Assembly (NCBI RefSeq): GCF_014201805.1
Contig: NZ_JACHFK010000001.1
Coordinates: forward strand, 310,001 to 374,000
Reading direction: 5' to 3'
Length of the DNA stretch: 64,000 bases
Source: Deinococcus metalli
GTDB lineage: Bacteria > Deinococcota > Deinococci > Deinococcales > Deinococcaceae
The translations under genes were made by a program, and so were the position numbers. Position 1 is the stretch's first letter. Every line of letters starts with the position of its first letter. Below the pieces are notes generated by a model. It did not search any database and was not told where the DNA came from. It was given only the letters and a program-made list of their open reading frames with translations. Positions 26,772 to 37,466 of the stretch are shown here, piece after piece.

Positions 26772-28496
26772 TCAGGGCGTGACGGTCGCGTAGTCCACGC
26801 CGTCCTTGCGGATGACGAACACCGCGTCGCCGCTCACGGCCGTGCTGGCACTGGTCGCCGCGAGGCCGCGCAGGGCGCCCGCGTCGGCGGCCGGCATGAT
26901 CTCGCGCTCGCCGTCGGCGTCCCGCACGATCACCGAGTACGACCCGTCCGGCAGGTTCGCCGGGAAGGTGTACCGGAACGTCACGTTGCGGGCGGCCGTG
27001 GCCGCAGTGTCCGGCGTGGTCGTCTCGGGGGAGGTCGTGTCCGGCGTGGAGGTGCCGGGCGTGGCGGGAATCGTTTCCGGAGTGACCGGCGTGGCCGTGC
27101 CGTCCGTGGGGGACGTCCCGTCGGTGGACGCCGTGCCGTCGGGCGTCGTGGTGTCCGGCGTGGTCTCGGGCGCCTCGGGCTGCGCGGGTTCCGGCTGCAC
27201 CGGCGTGGGCGGCACGTACACCGGCGGCAGCGGCAGGCTGTCGGTGGGGCTGCTGGGCGCGCTGTAGCGGGCCACCGCGACCGTCAGGACCACCGGACTG
27301 CCGGCCGCGACCCGCACGAAGGCGGCTGGCGTCTGCGCCAGCACCGTGCCCTGCACCTTCTCGCTGGGCTGCTCCTTGACCTGCGTGACCACCAGCCCGG
27401 CCGCGCGGGCGTGCTGCTTGGCCTGCTCCACCGTCAGGCCTGTCAGCAGCGGCAGCCACGTCTCCTTGCCGGCCACGCCGGTGCTCACCATCACCTGCAC
27501 CTGCTGCCCGCGCTGCGCCGCGGACCCCGGCTCCGGCAACTGCGCCACGATGCGCCCTTCCGGCGTGTTCGTGAGGGTACCGTCCACCTTCACGACCTTG
27601 CCCAGCACCATCGCGCGGTCCTTGAGCGCGTCCTTGGCCTGGCTGAGGTTCATCTCCTCCAGCCGCGGCACGTCGGTCGCCGGGGGGTTGTTCACGGTCA
27701 GGGTCACCAGGCGGCCCAGCGGCAGGTTCGTGCCGGACGCCGGTTCCTGCCGGATGACCGAGCCGATGGCCCGGCCGCCCGCCTGCCCCTGGGTGTACTC
27801 CACCCGGAAGCCCAGGGCGCTCAGCTTGCGGGCCGCGGCCTGCGCCTCCTGCCCGGTCACGTCCACGACCTCACGCACGGGGGGATTCAGGTATGTCTGG
27901 GCCGCCTGCGCACCCAGGTAACCCGCACCGGCCAGGAACAGCACGCCCGGCACGAAGGCCAGCCACGCGCCGGGCGTGCGGCGCCGCCGCACCCGGCCAC
28001 CGTCCAGGGCGGTCAGGACCGGGGCGTTCAGCGCCGCGACCTCTTCCGGCGGGCGCGGCGTGTCCAGCGCGCGCAGGTACGCGATGCGGGCGTCGTGCCC
28101 GTCTACGACGATGTCCGCGTCGGGCAGGGCGTAGCCGTGCTCGGCCAGGCGCGCAGCGAGCGTCCGCAGGGCGTCCACGGCCTCGGCGGGCTTGACGCTC
28201 TGGCCCACGAAAGCGCCCAGCGGCGTGCCGGCCAGCGCCTGCCACACGGTGTAGTACGCGCCGGGGCGGGCCACCACGTCCGTCAGGCCCGCCGGGTTCA
28301 GGGCGCGCAGCACCGCCCGGTAGGTGTGGAACACGTGCCGGCCGGCGGGCGAGGTGATGGTGAACCACGCGACCGTCCGGGTCACGCCCTCGGCGGCGCG
28401 CACCTCGGACAGCGTGACGTCCCCCTCGCGCGACAGTTCGCGCAGCACGTCGTACTTCCCGTCGATTCGGGTGGGGGAGGGAGCGTTGGCCGTCAT
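26772..28496 (-). CDS. Pseudokinase-like protein with PASTA repeats
   Basis: 574 residues. The N-terminal ~165 residues resemble the shell of a PknB-type kinase (KYDVLRELSREGDVTLSEV, later GAYYTVWQALAGTPL) but lack a recognisable VAIK lysine, HRD loop and DFG, so catalysis is unlikely. One transmembrane helix follows (about 177-199). Three PASTA-like repeats span about 207-415, each with the GxxxxxAxxxLxxxGL pattern; such repeats bind muropeptides or beta-lactams in other bacteria. A Pro/Thr-rich linker (about 420-495) leads to a C-terminal beta domain. TATGCT lies nine bases before the ATG. Confidence 0.85.
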   Translation of the reverse strand: MTANAPSPTRIDGKYDVLRELSREGDVTLSEVRAAEGVTRTVAWFTITSPAGRHVFHTYRAVLRALNPAGLTDVVARPGAYYTVWQALAGTPLGAFVGQSVKPAEAVDALRTLAARLAEHGYALPDADIVVDGHDARIAYLRALDTPRPPEEVAALNAPVLTALDGGRVRRRRTPGAWLAFVPGVLFLAGAGYLGAQAAQTYLNPPVREVVDVTGQEAQAAARKLSALGFRVEYTQGQAGGRAIGSVIRQEPASGTNLPLGRLVTLTVNNPPATDVPRLEEMNLSQAKDALKDRAMVLGKVVKVDGTLTNTPEGRIVAQLPEPGSAAQRGQQVQVMVSTGVAGKETWLPLLTGLTVEQAKQHARAAGLVVTQVKEQPSEKVQGTVLAQTPAAFVRVAAGSPVVLTVAVARYSAPSSPTDSLPLPPVYVPPTPVQPEPAQPEAPETTPDTTTPDGTASTDGTSPTDGTATPVTPETIPATPGTSTPDTTSPETTTPDTAATAARNVTFRYTFPANLPDGSYSVIVRDADGEREIMPAADAGALRGLAATSASTAVSGDAVFVIRKDGVDYATVTP

Positions 28497-28549
28497 GCGC
28501 CGCCCAGCATAGCGCGCAGACGTGAGGAGCCGCACCCCGCCGCCCCCGG

Positions 28550-28846
28550 TTACAGTCCGGCCAGCCGCGCTCCCCAGTACGCCGCGAAGCCCCCCAGGAT
28601 GCCGGCGGCCAGGCTGCGGGTGCGCCACATCAGCGCCGCGCCGGCCAGCGCGCCCACCACCCGGCGGGGCCACTCGGGGCTGCCCAGCACCTCCGGCACG
28701 ACCAGCGCCGCGAACACGCTGACGGGCACGAAGCGCAAAAAGGCCAGCCAGAACGGCGGCAGGCGTGTGCCGCCCAGGCGCAGACCCAGCCAGCGCACCG
28801 GGTACGTGACCGCCCACATCAGGGCGATGACGAGCAGCGGGCTCAC
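28550..28846 (-). CDS. azlD: AzlD-type branched-chain amino acid exporter subunit
   Basis: 98 residues, four hydrophobic segments, with TYPVRWLGLRL and FLRFVPVSVFAALVVPE typical of AzlD. It pairs with AzlC to export branched-chain amino acids or analogues. The GTG start overlaps the azlC stop (GTGA). Confidence 0.9.
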   Translation of the reverse strand: MSPLLVIALMWAVTYPVRWLGLRLGGTRLPPFWLAFLRFVPVSVFAALVVPEVLGSPEWPRRVVGALAGAALMWRTRSLAAGILGGFAAYWGARLAGL

Positions 28847-29547
28847 GTGCGCTCCGAGCGGGTCGTGAGCCACGCACCCAGCAGCGCGCCGCCCACGCCC
28901 GCGAGCAGGATCACCAGGCCGCCGGGCAGCGCGCGCGACAGCGCCCACGCGGCCAGCCCGCTCGCCGCCGCCACGATCAGCGCCGTGCGGCCGGTCACCA
29001 GCGGCACCAGCAGCATCAGGAAGGCCAGCGGGAAGATCACGCCCACGCCCAGCGCCGCCGGTTCCGGCAGCACCTGCCCCGCCAGCGCGCCCAGCAGCGT
29101 GGACGCGTTCCACACTGCGTACAGGCTGAGTTCCGTGCCCAGCAGGAACGCGAAGCTCAGCCCGCCCGGCTCGCGCGGACCGTGAACGGTGCTCATGCCG
29201 TAGGCCTCGTCGGTCAGGAACTGCGCCGCGACCACCCGCTGCCCGGCTGTGAGTGGCAGCGTCTGCGCGAGGCTCAGGCCGTACAGCACGTGCCGGGCGT
29301 TCAGCAGGAAGGTCGTCGCCACGATGCCCAGCGCGGACGCGCCCGACGCGAACAGGCCCGCCGCCGCGAACTGGCTGGCGCCCGCGAACACGCTCAGGCT
29401 CATCGCCTGCGTGTCCCACACGCTCAGGCCGGCCCCGCGCGCCGTGACCGCGTACGCCACCGCGAAGGGCACCATGCCGGGCCACAGGGGCACCATCACG
29501 CGAAAGCCGCGCAGGAACGCGGGCCAGAAGGCAGAGGGCTCATTCAT
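28843..29547 (-). CDS. azlC: AzlC-type amino acid exporter
   Basis: 234 residues with about seven transmembrane helices; the family motif is visible as GASQFAAAGLFASGAS and NARHVLYGLSLA. TAGGGT lies eight bases before the ATG. The AraC-family gene upstream is on the same strand, 52 bases away, and is the likely regulator. Confidence 0.92.
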   Translation of the reverse strand: MNEPSAFWPAFLRGFRVMVPLWPGMVPFAVAYAVTARGAGLSVWDTQAMSLSVFAGASQFAAAGLFASGASALGIVATTFLLNARHVLYGLSLAQTLPLTAGQRVVAAQFLTDEAYGMSTVHGPREPGGLSFAFLLGTELSLYAVWNASTLLGALAGQVLPEPAALGVGVIFPLAFLMLLVPLVTGRTALIVAAASGLAAWALSRALPGGLVILLAGVGGALLGAWLTTRSERT

Positions 29548-29599
29548 CGTCCGCCACCCTAGCGGGCGCGGCCCCCCGGCGTCTTGAACGATCCTGCCC

Positions 29600-30436
29600 T
29601 CAGCGGCGCCGCACGTACGCGCCCGGCGTGAGGCCCACCACGCGCCGGAACACCCGCGTGAGGTGACTCTGGTCCGCGAAGCCCGCGCGGGTCGCGGCGC
29701 CCGCCACGCTCTCGCCGGTGTCCAGCAGGGTGCGGGCCAGGCGCACCCGCGCCGCCATCTGGTACGTGTGGGGCGGCGCGCCGACCGACCGCATGAAGGA
29801 CCGGCTCAGGTGCGATGGGCTCAGGCCCACGCCGGCCGCGAGTTCCGACAGGCTCACATTCAACTCGGGCTGGGCGTCCAGCCGGGCGCGCACCGACTGC
29901 ACCGCCGACAGTTCCATGCCCGGCGATGGGCGTGCGCGGTGATCCGCGTGCCGGGCGAGCACGTCGATGGCTGCGCGCAGCAGCGTCTCACGCGCGAGCA
30001 CGCCCGCCTCCGGAGCGAGCAGCGCCCGGTGCGCCCGGCGCAGCGCGGCGGTCAGGGCGGCGTCCGTCATCACGTCGCTCCGGAAGCCCAGCAGCGCGCG
30101 CCCATCCGGACCGACCACCCACTCCGGGTGCAGGTACAGCACGCGGTACGCCCAGCCGTCGGGCGTGAGCGGCTCGCCGGTGTGCACCTCGCCGGGCAGC
30201 ACCGCCGCCACCTCGCCCGCCGCCGCGCGCACCTGCGCGCCCCGGTAGCGGTAGCCCTCCACGCCCCCCTCGATCAGCGCCACCGCCAGCGAGTCGTGCG
30301 CGTGGGGCAGGTAGCGGTGCGTCACGAAGCGTGCAGAGAGCAGTTCCACGCCCGGTAGCTCCGCCGGCCGCGTGAACACCGCCCGCTCCTGCCGGCCCAG
30401 GGGCAGGCCGTCCAGCACGGGCGGGGGCGCGCTCAC
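29600..30436 (-). CDS. AraC-family transcriptional regulator
   Basis: 278 residues. An N-terminal cupin sensor domain (HAHDSLAVALIEGG, later AVLPGEVHTGEP) is followed by two C-terminal helix-turn-helix motifs (LAAGVGLSPSHLSRSF and GAATRAGFADQSHLTRVF). This cupin-AraC type often controls AzlCD. The GTG at 30436 is chosen because TATGCT lies seven bases upstream; an ATG at 30448 is inside that -10. Divergent from the TipA gene, 81 bases away. Confidence 0.9.
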   Translation of the reverse strand: MSAPPPVLDGLPLGRQERAVFTRPAELPGVELLSARFVTHRYLPHAHDSLAVALIEGGVEGYRYRGAQVRAAAGEVAAVLPGEVHTGEPLTPDGWAYRVLYLHPEWVVGPDGRALLGFRSDVMTDAALTAALRRAHRALLAPEAGVLARETLLRAAIDVLARHADHRARPSPGMELSAVQSVRARLDAQPELNVSLSELAAGVGLSPSHLSRSFMRSVGAPPHTYQMAARVRLARTLLDTGESVAGAATRAGFADQSHLTRVFRRVVGLTPGAYVRRR

Positions 30437-30443
30437 GCGGTCG

Positions 30444-30449
30444 AGCATA
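30444..30449 (-). promoter_or_regulatory. Leaderless-type -10 of the AraC gene (TATGCT)
   Basis: TATGCT on the minus strand ends seven bases before the GTG at 30436. Confidence 0.6.
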
Positions 30450-30505
30450 CCCCCGGCCTGCAACCGGCCGGGCCGCAGGCTTGACCCTCACGCCGCGTCA
30501 GGCCG

Positions 30506-30511
30506 TACGCT
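30506..30511 (+). promoter_or_regulatory. Leaderless-type -10 of the TipA gene (TACGCT)
   Basis: TACGCT ends six bases before the ATG at 30518. Confidence 0.6.
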
Positions 30512-30517
30512 GCCCGC

Positions 30518-31327
30518 ATGGAGGCCACGGTTCCCACACCGCACCCCGCGCACTGGACGGTCGGTGAGGTCGCTGCCCTCACGCGGGTGAGTGTCCGCAC
30601 GCTGCACCACTACGACAGTGTCGGGCTGCTGCGGCCCTCCGGTCGCAGCGAGGGCAACTACCGCCAGTACACGGCGGCGGACCTGGCGCGGCTGTGGCGC
30701 ATCCTCGCGTACCGCGACCTGGGCTTCTCGCTCGCGGAGATCGCGGGCCTGCTGGACGCGGGCGGCGCGGGCGAGCTGGCGGCGCTGCGGACCCAGGCGG
30801 CGCTGCTGCGGACCCAGGCCGAGCAGGTGCACCGCCGCCTCGCGCAGGTCGAGGTCTTCATCCGGGCCGCCGAGCGCGGCGAGGGAGTGCCCATCATGAC
30901 GAACGACGACATCAAGCAGGTCTTCGGCGGCTTCGACCCCGAGACCTACGAGCCCGAGGTGCAGGAGCGCTGGGGCGACACCGACGCCTACCGCCAGAGC
31001 CGGGCGCGCACCGCCCGCTACACGAAAGCCGACTGGGAGGCCGTCCGGGCCGAGATGGACGCGGTCACGGCGGCGTATGTGGCCCTGCTGGACGCCGGCA
31101 CGCCCCCGGACAGCCCGGCCGCGCAGGCTGTGGCCGCGCGCCACCACGCGCACATCGACACCCGCTACTACGACGCGCCGCCGGCCATGATGCGCGGCCT
31201 GGCGCAGATGTGGGTGCAGGACGAGCGCTTTACCCGGACCATCGACCGCGCCCGCTCTGGCCTCGCCGCGTACCAGAGCGCGGCCGTGACCGCGTGGGCC
31301 GACGCGCAGGAGCGCCCCCAGCCCTGA
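30518..31327 (+). CDS. MerR-family regulator with TipAS drug-sensing domain
   Basis: 269 residues. The MerR winged helix is at 13-80 (WTVGEVAALTRVSVRTLHHYD, LRPSGRSEGNYRQY), a dimerising helix at about 85-115, and a TipAS domain at about 130-265 (VQERWGDTDAYRQS). TipAL proteins bind thiopeptide and other antimicrobials and activate efflux genes. The nearest transport genes are the ABC permease/binding protein downstream, which converges rather than follows. Confidence 0.92.
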   Translation: MEATVPTPHPAHWTVGEVAALTRVSVRTLHHYDSVGLLRPSGRSEGNYRQYTAADLARLWRILAYRDLGFSLAEIAGLLDAGGAGELAALRTQAALLRTQAEQVHRRLAQVEVFIRAAERGEGVPIMTNDDIKQVFGGFDPETYEPEVQERWGDTDAYRQSRARTARYTKADWEAVRAEMDAVTAAYVALLDAGTPPDSPAAQAVAARHHAHIDTRYYDAPPAMMRGLAQMWVQDERFTRTIDRARSGLAAYQSAAVTAWADAQERPQP

Positions 31328-31330
31328 TGT

Positions 31331-32026
<696 letters not shown>

Positions 32027-32184
32027 GGACGACGCTGGTGGGCTAAAGGCGGACCCGGCAGGATCGGCGGCGGAGCAGAGCAGAGCGCGCCCGGGAGCAG
32101 CGCCGGTCTGGAGGGACGGACCGGCCCGCCGATTCTTCCCCGGCATGCCCTGGCGTCGCGGCGGGTCGGCATCATGCGCCGGTC

Positions 32185-32190
32185 AGTCTA
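32185..32190 (-). promoter_or_regulatory. Possible permease promoter -10 (TAGACT)
   Basis: TAGACT on the minus strand in the 213-base gap before the permease gene; it would give a leader of about 150 bases. The rest of this gap shows no gene. Confidence 0.35.
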
Positions 32191-32239
32191 CGCCGCCCCA
32201 GAACCACGGTCGCCGGCCTGCCCAGCCCACACCGGCGGG

Positions 32240-32494
32240 TCACTCGCGGTCTTTCACGTACTCGTCGTGCACCATCTTCAGCAGTTCCAGCCGGGTCGCG
32301 CCGGGAAAGCGGCGGCGGCGGGCCGTGACCGCCCGCTCCAGCGCGCCCCGGTTCCCGCGCGTCATGAGCAGGATACGTTCCTCCCACTGCCGCTCCTGCC
32401 CCCCGGTCCGCGGCGACGACCCACCTGCGCGGGACGCCCGCATGACCGCGTACACGGCCAGGGCGGCGCCCGCGATCACCAGCAGCGTCAGCAC
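32240..32494 (-). CDS. Small membrane-anchored protein of unknown function
   Basis: 84 residues starting at GTG. One N-terminal transmembrane helix (about 2-18), then a basic cytoplasmic tail with RFPGATRLELLKMVHDEYVKDRE. Family not recognised. It lies between the amino-acid binding protein and the permease, 10 bases after the former, so it is likely part of that operon. Confidence 0.7.
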   Translation of the reverse strand: MLTLLVIAGAALAVYAVMRASRAGGSSPRTGGQERQWEERILLMTRGNRGALERAVTARRRRFPGATRLELLKMVHDEYVKDRE

Positions 32495-32504
32495 CCGCGC
32501 GGCC

Positions 32505-33263
32505 TTACTTCTGCACGATCCACTTGTTCAGCAGCGCCTGGTACTCGCCGCTCGCCCTTAGCCGGGCCAGCGTCTTGTTGGCGGCCGCCGCCAGATTGCT
32601 TCCCTTGGCGAAGACCATGCCGTAATCCTCGGCCGCCAGGTCCGCGCCGGCCTTGTCGAACTGCCCCGGCAGCCGCTTCTTCAGGTCGTCCACCGTCGGC
32701 GCGTCCCCGATCAGCGCGGCGACGCGGCCCGCGCGCACGTCCGCCAGTCCGGCCGCGAAATCGTCGTACACCTTCAGGGTCGCGCCCTTGGGCTTGAGCA
32801 TGTCGTTCGCCGTGAACTGCCCGGTCGTGTTCGCCTGCACGCCGATGGTCTTGCCCTTCACGTCCGCCGGCCACGCGAACTTGCCGGGATTGCCGCTCCG
32901 GACGATGAACACCTGCGCCGAGCGGTAGTACGGCGCGCTGAACGCCACCACCTTCGCCCGCTCCGGGGTGATCGTGATGCCGCTCATGGCCATGTCCACC
33001 CGCCCGGACGTCACGGACTGCGGCATCAGCGCCCCGAAGCCGACCGCGCGCACCTCCAGCCGCACGCCCAGGTCCTTGGCCACCGCCCGCGCGATGTCGA
33101 TGTCGAAGCCCTGGATCTGGCCATCCGCGCCCTTGAACTCGAACGGCGCGAAGGTCGGGTCGGTGCCCAGCACCAGCACGCCCTTCTTCTTCACGTCGGC
33201 CACCGACGCCGCCAGCGACACGGACGAGACCACCAGCACCGACAGCATCAGGGAACGCTTCAT
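32505..33263 (-). CDS. Amino acid ABC transporter substrate-binding protein
   Basis: 252 residues with a signal peptide (MKRSLMLSVLVVSSVSLAA). The family 3 solute-binding pattern is clear: LVLGTDPTFAPFEFKG, GFDIDIARAVA and VDMAMSGITITPERA. It captures polar amino acids outside the membrane. It carries a TATCCT -10 seven bases before the ATG and shares a 35-base divergent gap with the thiol protein gene. Confidence 0.94.
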   Translation of the reverse strand: MKRSLMLSVLVVSSVSLAASVADVKKKGVLVLGTDPTFAPFEFKGADGQIQGFDIDIARAVAKDLGVRLEVRAVGFGALMPQSVTSGRVDMAMSGITITPERAKVVAFSAPYYRSAQVFIVRSGNPGKFAWPADVKGKTIGVQANTTGQFTANDMLKPKGATLKVYDDFAAGLADVRAGRVAALIGDAPTVDDLKKRLPGQFDKAGADLAAEDYGMVFAKGSNLAAAANKTLARLRASGEYQALLNKWIVQK

Positions 33264-33270
33264 GCCCGAC

Positions 33271-33291
33271 AGGATACGGTGCGCGTAGCGT
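33271..33291. promoter_or_regulatory. Back-to-back leaderless -10 elements
   Basis: Minus-strand TATCCT (33271-33276) serves the gene starting at 33263, and plus-strand TAGCGT (33286-33291) serves the gene starting at 33299; each is seven bases from its start codon. The two promoters must overlap. Confidence 0.6.
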
Positions 33292-33298
33292 GGACGGC

Positions 33299-33753
<455 letters not shown>

Positions 33754-33757
<4 letters not shown>

Positions 33758-34917
33758 CGGGCGTCGGAGGTGGCCTGAGCCGGGACGAAGATGCCAGCCC
33801 GCAGGTCACTCAGGGGAATGTTGGTGACTCGGACGAGGAGGGCACTGATGCGTCCGCCCGAGGAGTAGGGGCCGAGCTGATCTAGGCTGGGCACGAACCT
33901 TACCCTCTCTGGGAGATGCTCGAGCATCACGGTGCCGTCTGATGCGACGGGCGAAAACAACGTGACGTAATTGTTCCCCGCCCGTTTGAGGACGGCCATG
34001 ACTACCTCGCCGGGTCTCAGATCGGTCTGAACGCGTTGAGTGGTAACCTGAGATGCGTCATCCCAGGTGCTGTAAGTGCTGAGTGTCACGCTGGTTCCCT
34101 CAGCGGCTGGCGTGCCGACGAGCGTACTGACCAACTCCAGCCCGAAGCCGTTGTAGAAGTTTTGCCCAATATTCTGGGCGGCGGTGCCGAAATTGATTCG
34201 GAGGCTACCGACGTTCAGTGCGGGTTGCTGATATCCGCTGAGAGAGACTGCCTTGGGAAGGGCTGACGTCATCAGCGATGATGCCAGGGGGGACGCATAG
34301 TAATACCGCTGCTTATCTACTGTGAAGTAGGTGTCGATGGTAAACCAACTTGCACCCGGATAGCTGACCTTCAGGCGACCATCCTTGAGGATTGTTGCTT
34401 TTCCTCCCTGTGCTTGTACGACCTTTTGCAGGTCAGTGTGCCCCATGAAGACGCCTCTCAGCGGCTGGCTGGAGCGGTAGCAGGTAATCCCGTCCTTCTG
34501 ACTGATGATTTGCAGATCGGGATCTGTAGGTTTTGTCCCGCGGAGACATTGGGGTTTGGCGGGCACTTCCAGAAGAACTGGCAGGTCGATTTTGGCACCA
34601 TTCCCTCCGCCCGCCAGCGCATACAGACCAGCGCTGAGTCCAAGGGCGAGGGTTCCGGCGGCAATCACTAGTTTGGGCATGGTGTAGACCCTCGCCATGC
34701 CCAGGGTCACGCGGGCAGGTGGCCCCAGTTCGCGGATCGCCTGGGTCATGGCCTGAGTGGGAGAGAGGCCCAGGAATGTCAGATGGTCCGCGCGCGTCAG
34801 GAGATGTTCTTCGAGCTCGTCCCACAGCTCCTGACGGCGCCCGTCGGGCAGCCCCCAGGTCGCGCGGCGCAGGTACGTGGTCAGCGCACGAGGCTCAGTC
34901 GCGGTGTGCGCGGTCAC
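33754..34917 (-). CDS. HAAS-domain membrane protein, PadR-associated
   Basis: 387 residues. Residues about 10-75 form an HAAS/permease-prefix helical domain (DELEEHLLTRADHLTFLGLSP and AIRELGPPARV), followed by a transmembrane helix (about 83-105) and a ~280-residue extracytoplasmic region I do not recognise. HAAS domains are typically encoded beside PadR repressors, as here: the GTG start overlaps the padR stop (GTGA). Base composition is visibly less GC-rich than in the neighbours, especially 33,800-34,680, which hints at a different history or relaxed selection. Confidence 0.8.
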
Positions 34918-35243
34918 GCGCCATTCCCGCCGAGCTGGTGGACGGCGCCGGTGAAGGCGGCGAACTCCTGGCGTTTGGCGGCCAGGGACTGGCGGCCCAG
35001 ATCGGTGATCGCGTAGTACTTGCGCGGTTTGCCGTTGCGGCCGGTTTCACCGTACTGCGCGGCGAGCAGTCCATCGGCTTCGAGGCGGTGCAGCGCTGGA
35101 TAGAGGCTGCCCTCCTTGAAGTCGAAGTAGCCGCCGGTGCGGTCTTTGGCAGCCTGGATGATGGCGAAGCCGTAGAGGGGGGTGTGTTCGAGGAGGGTGA
35201 GGAGGATCAGGTCGAGGTTGCCGCGCAGCAGGTCGGGGTTCAT
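34914..35243 (-). CDS. PadR-family transcriptional repressor
   Basis: 109 residues. The PadR winged helix is clear: NLDLILLTLLEHTPLYGFAI, then FKEGSLYPALHRLEADGLL and GKPRKYYAITDLGR. A short C-terminal helix would dimerise. It likely represses its own operon with the HAAS gene, through the palindrome at 35307-35324. The ATG at 35243 matches family length. Confidence 0.93.
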   Translation of the reverse strand: MNPDLLRGNLDLILLTLLEHTPLYGFAIIQAAKDRTGGYFDFKEGSLYPALHRLEADGLLAAQYGETGRNGKPRKYYAITDLGRQSLAAKRQEFAAFTGAVHQLGGNGA

Positions 35244-35306
35244 GGAGGCTCCGTGGGGTGGGGCGTCGGCCCTGTGGCGTCCCGCAGGGGTGCAGCCCAT
35301 CCATAG

Positions 35307-35324
35307 CTATGTCTGTCTACATAG
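35307..35324 (-). promoter_or_regulatory. Candidate PadR operator
   Basis: Perfect palindrome CTATGT-N6-ACATAG, containing ATGT/ACAT half sites of the kind PadR proteins bind. It lies 64 bases upstream of padR, just downstream of a TTGACA -35 at 35344-35349 on the same strand, so it would cover the -10 or start site. A poor AACTAT-like -10 sits at its edge. Confidence 0.65.
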
Positions 35325-35375
35325 TTCGCCTGAGTAGGTGTTTTGTCAAGCCCAGTCTGCCTATGGAGGTGGTCG

Positions 35376-36065
35376 GTGTGGCCGGTCGTGGCAGCATGGC
35401 GTGTGCTCCCGTGGATGCTCGAAGCCCCGCAGGTGAAGCTGTCCGCAGACGCCATCCGCGACTTTGAGGCGGTGTGGGCAAGCCGCGACGTCTCCGGTTT
35501 GCCCTCCGGCATGCCCTGCTGGCTGTTCCTGCGCTGGCTGGAGAACCAGGACGTGCTCTTCCACGGTTCTCAGGGCGGTGGGCTGGACGTGCTGACTCCG
35601 CAGGTCAGGGACTACCGGCAGCCGGATGACTTCAGCAACCGCACGGGCGTGTACGCGTCCTCAGACGGGCTGTGGGCCATGATGTACGCCCTGCGCGGCC
35701 CGAAGGTCACCGGGATGATAGACATGGGCCTGCGCCTGCGCGAGGGGCACGGCTGGTCACCGATGCGCTACTTCATATCCCTGAGCGCAGCGACGCCGCT
35801 CACGGCGGACGGGCGCGCGCTGCTCGCTCCCGGCACCGTGTATGTCGTCCCGCGCGACAGCTTCGAGCCCTCCCCGCCGTACCGTCATCCCGGCCTGGGT
35901 GACGTGCAGGAAGCACACTGGGTCCATTCGGGTTCTGTGCGCCCCGTCATGGCCATACCCGTCGGGCCGCAGGACTTTCCCTTCCCGGTGCGTGTTCACG
36001 ACGCGGCGAAGATTCGCGTCCGGGCTGCGGCCGATCCCTGGGGCTTTCCCTGGCTGGACGAATAG
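35376..36065 (+). CDS. Hypothetical protein with ADP-ribosyltransferase-like motifs
   Basis: About 229 residues. GTG at 35376 is chosen because GGAGGTGG (35365-35372) precedes it; ATG at 35415 is the alternative. The sequence VLFHGSQGGGLDVL followed by GVYASSDGLWAMMYAL recalls the H-G-S/T and Y-x-S elements of ADP-ribosyltransferase-like folds, but I do not recognise the family and see no clear catalytic Glu. No signal peptide. It is divergent from padR and shares its regulatory gap. Confidence 0.7.
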   Translation: MWPVVAAWRVLPWMLEAPQVKLSADAIRDFEAVWASRDVSGLPSGMPCWLFLRWLENQDVLFHGSQGGGLDVLTPQVRDYRQPDDFSNRTGVYASSDGLWAMMYALRGPKVTGMIDMGLRLREGHGWSPMRYFISLSAATPLTADGRALLAPGTVYVVPRDSFEPSPPYRHPGLGDVQEAHWVHSGSVRPVMAIPVGPQDFPFPVRVHDAAKIRVRAAADPWGFPWLDE

Positions 36066-36068
36066 GAA

Positions 36069-36095
36069 ACGGCCGGGGCTTCGTGCTCCGGCCGT
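36069..36095. terminator. Bidirectional hairpin between convergent genes
   Basis: ACGGCCGGGGC and GCTCCGGCCGT form an 11-base stem with one mismatch pair and loop TTCGT, between the gene at 35376 and the NADH dehydrogenase gene. Confidence 0.7.
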
Positions 36096-36110
36096 CTTGA
36101 ATGCCGTGTC

Positions 36111-37250
<1,140 letters not shown>

Positions 37251-37261
37251 TCAGCGTCTCC

Positions 37262-37277
37262 TGTGAACAGATTCACG
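37262..37277. promoter_or_regulatory. CRP/FNR-like palindrome in the NDH-2 leader
   Basis: TGTGA-N6-TCACG, one base off the CRP consensus TGTGA-N6-TCACA, 11 bases upstream of the NDH-2 ATG. Confidence 0.4.
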
Positions 37278-37313
37278 AGCAATCGTGGTGATGGTCACCG
37301 CCCGCAACAATCC

Positions 37314-37346
37314 GCCGGGATGGCCTCCCGGCTTTCACCGAGTGTA
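37314..37346 (-). promoter_or_regulatory. NDH-2 promoter -10 and 5' hairpin
   Basis: Minus-strand TACACT (37341-37346) would start transcription near 37334, immediately followed by a perfect 7-base stem (GCCGGGA / TCCCGGC, 37314-37332). The -35 is weak. Confidence 0.4.
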
Positions 37347-37466
37347 CACCTTACAAAAATGGCCCTTGTCCCGCCACCACGTGTCTTGACCAGACGAACC
37401 CTTCACGCAGTTCCCCGGTCGGGCACTGATGTCGGGCGCCGCGCCCAGCCCCCGCGTCGGCCCCGG

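Noticed and set aside
30481..30518. TTGACC at 30481 as a -35 for the TipA gene
   Set aside because: Spacing to TACGCT (about 19 bases) is poor and it sits at the divergent AraC side; the -10 alone is better supported.
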